64,000 nucleotides of DNA from Micromonospora musae (GTDB lineage Bacteria > Actinomycetota > Actinomycetes > Mycobacteriales > Micromonosporaceae), in contig NZ_RAZT01000007.1 in the NCBI RefSeq assembly GCF_003626635.1, positions 124,001-188,000 of the forward strand. The letters are read 5' to 3'. How positions within the stretch are numbered: position 1 is the first letter of the stretch; each line of letters begins with the position of its first letter. The position numbers were made by a program, and so were the translations under genes. Below are positions 57,613 through 64,000 of this stretch, piece by piece. The notes beneath the pieces were generated by a model, which saw nothing but the letters and a program-made list of their open reading frames with translations, did no database searches and was not told where the DNA came from.

Positions 57613-59472
57613 TTAGGGGATGTGGATGGGGGGTTCGGCCAGGCGGGGGGTCAGGGGGGTCTTCGGGGTGAGCCAGGAGGCCGTGGGGGTCTCGTCGGGG
57701 TTCACCTGCCAGTCGCGGGCGACCCGGTCCACGGCGATCGGATAGATGGTGAGCGCGCCGTCCGGGTCGATCCGGATCCGCAGGAACGCCTTCGAGTCCT
57801 CGATGCCCTGACCGGCGAAGAGCTCGTTGAGGTTCACCCCGAACGCCCCGGCGATCAGCAGGTACGCCGCCACCAGCTGGCTGGCCACCAGCCCGCTGAT
57901 CGGGCCGTAGACCACCGCGGCGGCGACCACCGGCAGCGGCCACGGCCAGTCGGCGAAGGGCAGCTGCAGCCAGACCCACGTGCCGCCCGCGCCCAACGCC
58001 AGGTGGGCCAGCCCGTGCCCGACGCCGAGGATCCAGTGCCGGGCGTGCCGTTTGCCGCTGGCGCTCGGCGGCTTCGCGAAGAACGCGGCCCCGAGCAGCG
58101 TCACCAGCAGCATCAGCACCAGCGGCACACTGAACAGCCGCTGCTCGGTCGTACCGACCCGGTTCGCCGCCACGCCGGACATGGCGAGCATCAGCAGGGT
58201 GTGCAGGGTGCCGAGCAGGGTGGTGAAGCCCGGGTTGCGCAGCGGCAGCCGGGGGAAGACCCCCCAGCCGTACCGGCGGCTGCGGGCCGCCTCGGGGTAG
58301 CGCGCCGCCAGCTCGTACGGGCGGGAGACACTGGCCCGCCGCGCCAGGGTGTCCTTCGGGGGCACCTCGATCCGCTCGGGCAGCTTGTGCGTCGGGTAGA
58401 GGTACGCGCCGCCGCTGCCGCAGGTGACGAGCTGCCGGTCCGGGCCGGCGTACCGGGCGTAGTGGTGCAGGTCGCCGGAGATCAGCAGCCGTACCTGAGC
58501 CCCGGTCGGCGCGACGATCGTACGGATGAAGTAGTCGATCGAGTCGTACGCCGTGGGGTGGTCGGCGGCCTTGACCCAGGTCGGCGCCGGCACCGCCAGG
58601 ATCACCCGGTGCTGCGGGCCCAGCTTCTGCGCCACCGCGTCGAAGTAGGCGAGCTGCGGGTCGTCCAGGTACGAGCCGGACTGGTCGTCCAGGCCCAGCA
58701 GCCACCAGTCGCCGGGCAGCTCGACCGCGAAGTACGACCGGGACTGGCCGGTGCCCCACCCGCCGAAGTGCCGATCGCGGGAGCGGACGAAGAGCCGCAG
58801 GAACGCCGTCAACCCGTCGTACCAGTCGTGGTTGCCGGGAACCGCGAAGAGGGTGGGCTGCTCGGGCGGGGTGATGGGCAGGGCGGCCTGGTAGGGGCCC
58901 TTGCACCGGTCCTCGTACGCCTCGAAGGCCGCCGACGGGTAGACCTGGTCGCCGCCCATCACGAGCGTCTGCGCGCGCGGCAGCCGATGCCCGTCGACCT
59001 CCAGCTCCGGCTGGGCGAGCAGGTACGCGACCGAGTAGGTGGCGTTGAAGCCGTCGCCAAGGTCCGCCACGTAGTCCAGCCAGAGCCCACCGTCCGGCCC
59101 GACCTGCCGTTCGATGCGGGACTCCAGGGAGTTCTGCAGCTCCCGCTTGTCCAGGTACGCGCCGAAGAGCATCGCGAGGAGCGTACGGATACCGGTGCTG
59201 ATCAGCAGGAACGGCGCGAGCCACGGGACGGGCTTGCGCGGGGTGAAGCCCAGCTCCAGCGGATCGGTGGTCCGGGGGCGGCGGGCCGCCCGCTCCCCGG
59301 CCGGCTCCCCGGCGGCCGGTGCTGCGGCGGTCCGCTCACCGGAACTCTGCTCAACAGCGTCCTGCTCACCGGGGCTCTGCTTACCGGCGCTCCGGTCGTC
59401 GGCGCCGGCGGCGTCCCGCCGGCCGTGGAGGGGAAGATCCGAGTCGTCGGGGCGGGCGTGATCGTCAGTCAC
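57613..59472 (-). CDS. Membrane-associated calcineurin-like metallophosphoesterase
   Basis: About 619 residues from GTG 59472. The N-terminal 70 residues are polar and disordered, then one helix (VPWLAPFLLISTGIRTLLAMLFGAYL) precedes a phosphoesterase domain with the metal motifs VMGGDQVYP, VPGNHDWYDG and LISGDLHHYARY; the first Asp of the usual D-x-H motif region is in DYVADLGDGFNATY. Five or more C-terminal helices follow (TLLGTLHTLLMLAMSGVA to GLVASQLVAAYLLIAGAFGV), then a soluble tail. Substrate unknown. The frame is open upstream to 59604 but lacks a site there. Confidence 0.85.
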   Translation of the reverse strand: MTDDHARPDDSDLPLHGRRDAAGADDRSAGKQSPGEQDAVEQSSGERTAAAPAAGEPAGERAARRPRTTDPLELGFTPRKPVPWLAPFLLISTGIRTLLAMLFGAYLDKRELQNSLESRIERQVGPDGGLWLDYVADLGDGFNATYSVAYLLAQPELEVDGHRLPRAQTLVMGGDQVYPSAAFEAYEDRCKGPYQAALPITPPEQPTLFAVPGNHDWYDGLTAFLRLFVRSRDRHFGGWGTGQSRSYFAVELPGDWWLLGLDDQSGSYLDDPQLAYFDAVAQKLGPQHRVILAVPAPTWVKAADHPTAYDSIDYFIRTIVAPTGAQVRLLISGDLHHYARYAGPDRQLVTCGSGGAYLYPTHKLPERIEVPPKDTLARRASVSRPYELAARYPEAARSRRYGWGVFPRLPLRNPGFTTLLGTLHTLLMLAMSGVAANRVGTTEQRLFSVPLVLMLLVTLLGAAFFAKPPSASGKRHARHWILGVGHGLAHLALGAGGTWVWLQLPFADWPWPLPVVAAAVVYGPISGLVASQLVAAYLLIAGAFGVNLNELFAGQGIEDSKAFLRIRIDPDGALTIYPIAVDRVARDWQVNPDETPTASWLTPKTPLTPRLAEPPIHIP

Positions 59473-59616
59473 CGCCGCAGCGTAGTCCGGCCACAACGGG
59501 AGCGCTGTCCGGCCAACGACCCTTTCGCGCTCCTTGCCCGGGTTGTGACGGCGAGGCGACGAGCGGGGTATCGGATTCGGCCGGGGCGGGCCGGTGCCGT
59601 ACACTTGGCGATCGTT

Positions 59617-59690
59617 GCCGCCTTAGCTCAGTCGGCTAGAGCGACGCACTCGTAATGCGTAGGTCGACGGTTCGATTCCGTCAGGCGGCT
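59617..59690 (+). tRNA. tRNA-Thr (anticodon CGT)
   Basis: Acceptor stem GCCGCCT pairs with AGGCGGC. The D-arm TAGCTCAGTCGGCTAGAGC, the anticodon stem ACGCA/TGCGT around CT-CGT-AA (anticodon 59651-59653, reading ACG) and the T-arm with GGTTCGATTCC are complete. CCA is not encoded. The 3' half shares a 21-bp core with 61235-61255. Confidence 0.96.
59649..59669 (+). repeat. att-like direct repeat inside tRNA-Thr
   Basis: The 21-bp segment from the anticodon loop to the variable region (CTCGTAATGCGTAGGTCGAC plus G) recurs exactly at 61235-61255 in the same orientation. Identity to the 3' half of a tRNA gene is the usual form of an attB/attL core. Confidence 0.85.
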
Positions 59691-59697
59691 CGGTATG

Positions 59698-59724
59698 GAA
59701 GCCCAGGTCATCGGCCTGGGCTTC
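59698..59724 (+). terminator. Terminator after tRNA-Thr
   Basis: GAAGCCCAGG pairs with CCTGGGCTTC, followed by GCCGTTTTCC. Confidence 0.85.
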
Positions 59725-59858
59725 GCCGTTTTCCAAGGTCGACAACCTCGCCGCCGGCCGTGCCAGTCCGCAAATAGTCCGCATCCCGCGCGGCGACCGC
59801 CTCGTCCAGCCGGTTGGCGACCGCGTCCAGGTCGTCACCGAAGAGGCCGGCGTACACG
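59708..59858 (-). pseudogene. C-terminal fragment of a tyrosine integrase
   Basis: About 48 residues remain: VYAGLFGDDLDAVANRLDEAVAARDADYL and a short tail. This is the segment after the catalytic Tyr in actinobacterial integrases (Y-x-H/G-L-F-x-D-x-x-x-x-x-x-x-x-R-L-D). The preceding R-x-x-R and H-x-x-R boxes are absent. The fragment starts beside tRNA-Thr and points toward it, as integrases at attL do. Confidence 0.7.
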
Positions 59859-59910
59859 GCAGGCCGTGGCCCATCTGCAGGTTGACGACGCAACCCGTAA
59901 CATCCGCCCG

Positions 59911-60375
59911 ATGGCTCGAACGAACGACGACGACCGCGAGTCGCTCTTTCCAACGGTGGGCGCAGGCACCGCTGACACGTTTCGGGTGGAGTTCACGCCG
60001 ACTAGCCGCGACAAGAGGTTCGGCGTGTTCCAGCTCTACATCGAGGGCATCCCGATCGGAGACGCCAGCACAACTGCGTTGTACCCGCACATTGCGAATC
60101 TCTCCCGCCTGTGCCAGATCGCCGAACACCGCAGCAAGCGGGGGCGGGGCCGGCTACACCTTGGGGACACCTTCGACCACCTGGACATGTCCGTGGAGAT
60201 GAGCCAGTCTGCCGTGCTGTTCACCTTCAGCACTCGACCTCGATCTGAGTGGGGTGAGCCGCCACCGTGGGCACCGCCGGTTGGTGAGGAAATGCGGCTG
60301 AGCGTCGCCCGGTCAGAATTCATCAGCATCTGGCGCCAGGCCGAACCGCGGTTCCGGCTCGACTGCCTCGACTAA
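59911..60375 (+). CDS. Hypothetical protein within tRNA-Thr island
   Basis: A 154-residue protein starting MARTNDDDRESLFPTVGAGT at ATG 59911. It appears globular, mixed alpha/beta (RFGVFQLYIEGIPIGDAS, SVEMSQSAVLFTFSTRPRSEW), without signal peptide or membrane helix. Lower G+C than the backbone. I do not recognise a family. The size and position would fit an immunity or accessory protein of a mobile element, which is a guess. Its 3' end overlaps the converging small gene by 63 bp. Confidence 0.6.
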   Translation: MARTNDDDRESLFPTVGAGTADTFRVEFTPTSRDKRFGVFQLYIEGIPIGDASTTALYPHIANLSRLCQIAEHRSKRGRGRLHLGDTFDHLDMSVEMSQSAVLFTFSTRPRSEWGEPPPWAPPVGEEMRLSVARSEFISIWRQAEPRFRLDCLD

Positions 60376-60570
60376 CCCGCGCACCAGGTCGCGAATCCTG
60401 GCCTCGTGCGATGGCTGACGAATACGAGGGTGCCGTCGATGGAAGCTGCGCAACCGGCGTAGGCCGACGTCAACGAGGCGCTCGCGGTCATCGGGTGAGG
60501 CGATGGGACATCCCTGATCCCACAGGTCTGACAACGCCGCCAAAGCGACCGCACGAGCTGGGTCGGCCAT
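60313..60570 (-). CDS. Small hypothetical protein
   Basis: An 85-residue, mostly helical protein (MADPARAVALAALSDLWDQG through HEARIRDLVRGLVEAVEPEP) from ATG 60570, with GGGAGCGAGG directly upstream as ribosome binding site. No family recognised. It converges on and overlaps the 59911 gene by 63 bp, so one of the two may be wrong at its 3' end. Confidence 0.4.
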   Translation of the reverse strand: MADPARAVALAALSDLWDQGCPIASPDDRERLVDVGLRRLRSFHRRHPRIRQPSHEARIRDLVRGLVEAVEPEPRFGLAPDADEF

Positions 60571-60770
60571 CCTCGCTCCCCGTTGCCTTCGGTGATCCAT
60601 GGCGACCGTACAGCCATCCGTACAGCCAAGCCGGCCGTCAGTCATAGGTGATGAGCGGCGACAGCCGACAGGTCGAGCAGATCAGCGGCAGTAGGCGACG
60701 CGGGCCGACAGCAGTCTTGATCTTTGCAAGGCAGGGGCCTGCGGTGTGTCATGGGGGATCCGCTAGCAGG

Positions 60771-61040
60771 CTAGAGGCTGAGGCAGGGAAGCTGTACTTG
60801 TTCAGGGCCGCACCACGATTCAACGAACCAGGCACCTGAGGCGACATCGATGTGCTCGGTCACCCGTGGCTGAACGATGGCCGCGATCTGCTTCGTCATG
60901 GGCCATGCATCGATGATCCAGCCATCTTCTCCGACGTTGACGTGCTCTCGTAGCGGCTCGATCATTTCCGAAGGCAACTCCCAGGAACGTTCGAGGAAGT
61001 CGTCCGCCCCGAACTTCTGAACCACGTTGACCACGTTCAC
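60771..61040 (-). CDS. Small hypothetical protein (DUF7683-like?)
   Basis: An 89-residue protein from GTG 61040: VNVVNVVQKFGADDFLERSW, ELPSEMIEPLREHVNVGEDG and WIIDAWPMTKQIAAIVQPRV. The spacing of the acidic 'elp...lr' segment before 'd-a-w-P-m-t' recalls the DUF7683 family, tentatively. No membrane segment. Nothing is seen in the 200 bp between it and the 60570 gene. Confidence 0.45.
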   Translation of the reverse strand: MNVVNVVQKFGADDFLERSWELPSEMIEPLREHVNVGEDGWIIDAWPMTKQIAAIVQPRVTEHIDVASGAWFVESWCGPEQVQLPCLSL

Positions 61041-61234
61041 GCGACGACCGTAGCTGGCTCGGGCCGCGCCCACTCGACGGAGAGCAGCGACCGACGCTGG
61101 TCGACAGCAGGCGAGCAGTCCGCATCTGGTCCGCAAGAGGGTCGACGGACGGCGGGGGAGTGGTGTGAGATGTCGAGAGGCGTTTCCGCTGCTAGACCGC
61201 CAGATGCGCAGTTCGGCGGGACGGGCATCTTGAT

Positions 61235-61255
61235 CTCGTAATGCGTAGGTCGACG
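61235..61255 (+). repeat. att-like direct repeat, distal copy
   Basis: An exact 21-bp copy of 59649-59669 (tRNA-Thr anticodon to variable region), not part of any tRNA here. The flanks do not match the rest of the tRNA. It is the expected attR of an element of about 1.6 kb, or a remnant of a larger one. Confidence 0.85.
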
Positions 61256-61271
61256 CTGTGCGCGAAGCGGA

Positions 61272-62495
61272 CTACCCCTCCAGTCGCGCCAACACGGCCT
61301 TGCGCAGCGACCACGACTCGTCCTTGATGCACTCCGCTAGACAAGCGAGCCCGAGTGCGAGGGGCCAGGAAACCGCCTGCCGATGATGCGGCAGCATCTC
61401 TAGCGGTCGGTTGGGATCCCAAAGCCGTAGCGGGGCGAGGCTGACTGGCATGAATTCATGGACGTACGACTGCTCTACCCGCCGTGGTGACCGGTCGAGC
61501 ATCTGATCGCCCGAAAGGTTAAGAAGGGTTACGGCGCAGAACTCCGGCATCGCTCCCCGGCTGACCCACCTACCGTGGCCGACGAGAGAACTCTCTTCTA
61601 TTTCCCGTGCGGTCAGGTGGCACTCTTCCCGCAACTCGCGCTCGGCCCCGTTGATCACGACCTGCTGGATCGTGTAGTCGTCCGTGTCGCGGGGTACGTC
61701 CCTGGGCTCGAGTGCCCCTGAACCGGATGGAGCCAGCAAGCCAGGACTGCCGATGTTGTCGTCCGTCTGCGCGACGAGGAGCAACTGCCCGTCAGTGGTG
61801 AGAGCCAGCGTCGACACGCCGATATGGTTCGCAAGGCGACTGCGCTTGAAGGGAACCAGCCGGCCTTCAGCGTCGAGGATGAGGTCCCGCCCACGAAGGG
61901 CAGGGCTCTTTCGCCCGACCTCCCAGATGTCCAGTGGAGCGAGGAGGTTGCTGCACATGAAGTCGAAGTAGCGTCCTGCTCTCAGCTTGACGACGTCGTC
62001 GCTCAGAATGTCCGACGCCAGACAGAGCACGCTGTCGTTATAGATCCTTCCGGTCTTCGCGCGGTAATTCAGGTAGTCGAGCGACCATGTCCTCAGATCA
62101 CGTGGAAGCCTGTAATCGGGAGTCCGGACAATGGCCCGGATGGGGCGCTTTCGCAGTTCGATGTTTTCGCGGGACAGCAGAATACCCACGTCGCGCGCGC
62201 TCTCCACGCTTGGTCCGAGGTCGGCTGAATGACTGATCACATCCCGGTAGGTGTCGCCCTTTCTCGGCTGGAACCGTACCTCTCTCGAGCGGCGGCGGTT
62301 GGCTCGGATCTCCATCAGGGAGAGAGTAGCGCCGGCAAGGCCGGCGACCACGCTGACTGGCCGGGACGGGTCTCCCAGAGATGTCGCCAAGCCGAACGAG
62401 GCTAGAACCAGCCCCACCGTGGTGAGCCTGTAACGCCACAATTTGTAGCGCCAGATGGTCGTCTTTGTCCTCACCGTTCTCTTGGCTGCAAGCAT
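61272..62495 (-). CDS. Two-helix membrane protein with Nudix-like domain
   Basis: A 407-residue protein from ATG 62495 with GGAGGG upstream. Two membrane helices lie at about residues 24-42 and 46-62, followed by a basic stretch (RANRRRSREVRF). The soluble part has VSTLALTTDGQLLLVAQTDD at about 227-246 and a Nudix-box core AERELREECHL (284-294), i.e. R-E-x-x-E-E. The upstream G-x5-E half of the box is not evident, so hydrolysis is uncertain. Nudix enzymes cleave nucleoside diphosphates linked to another group. A TM-anchored version next to an integration site recalls effector-type proteins of nucleotide-signalling defence, but no cyclase partner is present. G+C is lower than in flanking genes. 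Confidence 0.65.
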   Translation of the reverse strand: MLAAKRTVRTKTTIWRYKLWRYRLTTVGLVLASFGLATSLGDPSRPVSVVAGLAGATLSLMEIRANRRRSREVRFQPRKGDTYRDVISHSADLGPSVESARDVGILLSRENIELRKRPIRAIVRTPDYRLPRDLRTWSLDYLNYRAKTGRIYNDSVLCLASDILSDDVVKLRAGRYFDFMCSNLLAPLDIWEVGRKSPALRGRDLILDAEGRLVPFKRSRLANHIGVSTLALTTDGQLLLVAQTDDNIGSPGLLAPSGSGALEPRDVPRDTDDYTIQQVVINGAERELREECHLTAREIEESSLVGHGRWVSRGAMPEFCAVTLLNLSGDQMLDRSPRRVEQSYVHEFMPVSLAPLRLWDPNRPLEMLPHHRQAVSWPLALGLACLAECIKDESWSLRKAVLARLEG

Positions 62496-62769
62496 CCGCG
62501 CCCTCCGCCCGGTGCGACGTGCCCAGGAGGATGCATCGTAGCGGCGAGCCGAGGCTCGTCGCGCCCCGAGAATTTTCGGGCTTTACGGAGATCCAGGACA
62601 GTTTCGAACACGACTGGCGGCCGAGGTCGGGCCACCCCGTCCACAGTCAGAAATCTGACCGGTCAGAGCCAGGACCAAGCGGTGGAGGCGGCCGGGAACA
62701 AGCGCGAAATGTGTAGCCCCGAGCCGAGTTGCGAATCCGGCGAGCGCGAAGCCGTCTACCCTGCTACGG

Positions 62770-63360
62770 GTGATCCTGCCCCTGCCTGCCGGTGAGTACC
62801 GGGCGTACCTCTTCGACTGCGACGGCACCATCGCCGACTCCATGCCGCTGCATCACGTCGCCTGGCAGCAGGCCCTCCAGGAGTGGGGCTGCGAGCTACC
62901 GGAGGACCTCTTCTACGCGTGGGGCGGCCGTCCCGTCGCGGACATCATCGTGGACCTCAACGACCAGCACGGCCTGGCCATGCCGGTGGAGGTCGTCGCC
63001 CGACGTCGGGAGGATCTCTACCTGGAACTGCTGCCGAAGGTCACCGCCGTGCCGGGCGTCCTCGAACACATCGTCGAGTCGCACCGGCGGGTCCCGTTCG
63101 CGGTCGTCTCGGGCAGCACCCGCGAGTCGGTCACCGCCTCCCTCGGCGCGCTCGGCCTCCTCGACCGGTTCGACGTGTTCGTCTGTGCCGGCGACTACGC
63201 GCGGGCGAAGCCGGACCCGGAGGCGTTCCTGCGGGCGGCCGAGCTCCTCGGTGTCGCCCCGCAGGACTGTCTCGTCTTCGAGGACACCGACATGGGCATC
63301 CAGGCCGCGACCGCGGCGGGCATGGCGTCGGTACGGGTGCCGGACCCACGGCTGCGGTAG
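62770..63360 (+). CDS. HAD family sugar-phosphatase / beta-phosphoglucomutase-like
   Basis: A 196-residue HAD-IA protein from GTG 62770. Motif I FDCDGTIADS (Asp16, Asp18) is followed by a cap domain (PLHHVAWQQALQEWGCELPE), motif II VVSGSTRESV, motif III Lys in ARAKPDPEAFLRAAELLG and motif IV VFEDTDMGIQAA. This set is typical of YqaB/beta-PGM-type phosphatases acting on sugar phosphates. The cytosolic substrate is unknown. The 270-bp gap before it shows nothing recognisable. Confidence 0.88.
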   Translation: MILPLPAGEYRAYLFDCDGTIADSMPLHHVAWQQALQEWGCELPEDLFYAWGGRPVADIIVDLNDQHGLAMPVEVVARRREDLYLELLPKVTAVPGVLEHIVESHRRVPFAVVSGSTRESVTASLGALGLLDRFDVFVCAGDYARAKPDPEAFLRAAELLGVAPQDCLVFEDTDMGIQAATAAGMASVRVPDPRLR

Positions 63361-63375
63361 GCCCGCGACGGGCGG

Positions 63376-64000
63376 TCAGCCGAGCGGGACTCCGGTCGCG
63401 ATGAAGCGGTCGGGGCGAACGATCGTCACCTGCCCTTGCGCGAACCCGTCCACGTCGGCGAAGACGGCGTCGCGCGCGGTGAGCCACGCCCGGGTCTCGG
63501 GATCGAGGATGCCCGCACCGCCGGAGAGCACGCCCCACCGGTTACCCAGCAACGCGTCGAGGGTGGTCCGTCGACCGTCGACGACGAGCGGGGTGTCGGG
63601 CAGCTGCCGGGTGCCGTCGGGGAGCCGCTCGGGCGCCGCGGCAGCGGTGGCGACGCGCGCGTCGAGGCCCGGGAGCAGCCCGGCGGTCCGTACGACGCCG
63701 CGCAGGGCGGCGGCGGCGAGATGGTTGCGGCCGAGCACGATCCGGCCGGTGCGGAGCGCGGTCCGGGTCATCCGCGTCACAGCCGGCCGCCGCTCGCGTT
63801 CGTACCTGTCGAGGTCGGCGGGCGCGTCGGTCAGCAGCCAGGAGAGGGTCGCGACGTCGCGCAGGCCGGCGCCGAGGCCCTGGCCGGTGAAGGGCGGCAT
63901 CGAGTGCGCGGCGTCGCCGGCGAGCAGTACCCGGCCACGGCGCCACGCCGACGCCGTACGGGCGTGGAAGGTGAAGACGGCGGCCCGCTCGACGCGGAGC
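63376..64000 (-). CDS. FAD-dependent aromatic monooxygenase, partial (5' end outside window)
   Basis: The reverse strand is open from the window edge to a stop at 63376. VLLAGDAAHSMPPFTGQGLG is the FAD-ribityl binding G-D-A-A-H motif of class A flavoprotein hydroxylases, followed by the helix GLRDVATLSWLLTDAPADLDRYERERRP. The C-terminal thioredoxin-like domain (TRQLPDTPLVVDGRRTTLDAL through VTIVRPDRFIATGV) is of the MhpA/phenol hydroxylase type, which hydroxylates aromatic rings with NAD(P)H and oxygen. The N-terminal Rossmann motif is outside the window. Confidence 0.9.
   Translation of the reverse strand, partial: LRVERAAVFTFHARTASAWRRGRVLLAGDAAHSMPPFTGQGLGAGLRDVATLSWLLTDAPADLDRYERERRPAVTRMTRTALRTGRIVLGRNHLAAAALRGVVRTAGLLPGLDARVATAAAAPERLPDGTRQLPDTPLVVDGRRTTLDALLGNRWGVLSGGAGILDPETRAWLTARDAVFADVDGFAQGQVTIVRPDRFIATGVPLG

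Noticed and set aside
59708..59953. An 81-codon minus-strand gene starting at 59953 beside tRNA-Thr
   Set aside because: Only its last 48 codons resemble anything (an integrase end); the first part is random, so I list it as a pseudogene fragment.

Overview
The window is very GC-rich actinobacterial chromosome with GTG starts, 4-bp ATGA/GTGA overlaps and stop codons biased to TGA. A type VII (ESX) secretion locus, a BldG-type sporulation regulator pair, an actinobacterial Tad/Flp pilus operon, a 6C small RNA and a K+-independent H+-pyrophosphatase all fit a filamentous, spore-forming actinomycete. Gene order and style point to the Micromonosporaceae (Micromonospora-like). This placement is inference from gene content, not from a marker gene.

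Layout. 1-8.7 kb: the edge of an ESX locus (EccE, two WXG100 substrates, the mycosin protease, and a large SseB-domain protein overlapped by a small gene), preceded by a truncated GNAT gene and a small holin-family membrane protein. 8.7-18.2 kb: an alpha/beta-hydrolase that lacks its nucleophile, then three consecutive secreted M6 'immune inhibitor A' metalloproteases, each a separate unit with its own terminator. 18.3-25.3 kb: acetyl-CoA synthetase, a degenerate Fic-like protein, a TetR-controlled membrane operon with two inverted operators, and a HAD-IB phosphatase. 25.5-29.2 kb: the 6C RNA, followed by what looks like inserted accessory DNA (integrase remnant, two membrane proteins, an ECF sigma/anti-sigma pair bracketed by a duplicated 52-bp element carrying paired TTGTCCACA boxes). 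29.25-35.0 kb: the Tad operon ssd-tadA-tadB-tadC-flp-tadE-tadG-like, tightly coupled by overlaps. 35.1-46.5 kb: LURP-one-like protein, DEAD/H helicase, bldG and its anti-sigma partner, H+-PPase, two hypothetical genes and topA. 46.5-51.1 kb: a DUF559-type gene flanked by inverted copies of a palindromic element, then a TetR regulator with a lactone/alditol-oxidase-like flavoenzyme and a PLP aldolase/deaminase-like enzyme. 51.3-57.5 kb: MFS-thymidylate kinase fusion, holB, a YbaB gene plus two small genes with type VII substrate features, and ricT/PSP1. 57.6-64 kb: membrane metallophosphoesterase, tRNA-Thr(CGU) with a duplicated att-like core and a decayed island (integrase fragment, small hypothetical genes), a 2TM-Nudix protein, a HAD sugar phosphatase-like gene and a truncated FAD monooxygenase.

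The backbone (acs, HAD-IB, 6C RNA, ssd/tad, helicase, topA, delta') follows an order that I recall from Mycobacterium tuberculosis (Rv3667 to Rv3644c), so departures from it (25.65-29.2 kb, 46.5-51 kb, 59.6-62.7 kb) are the best candidates for acquired DNA. The most useful leads are the two relic islands (at tRNA-Thr and at the 6C RNA), the 2TM-Nudix protein beside the former, the twin-operator TetR operon, the T7SS-like substrate cassette at 55 kb, and the palindrome-flanked DUF559 gene. I saw no CRISPR array, rRNA, intact transposase or intact integrase.
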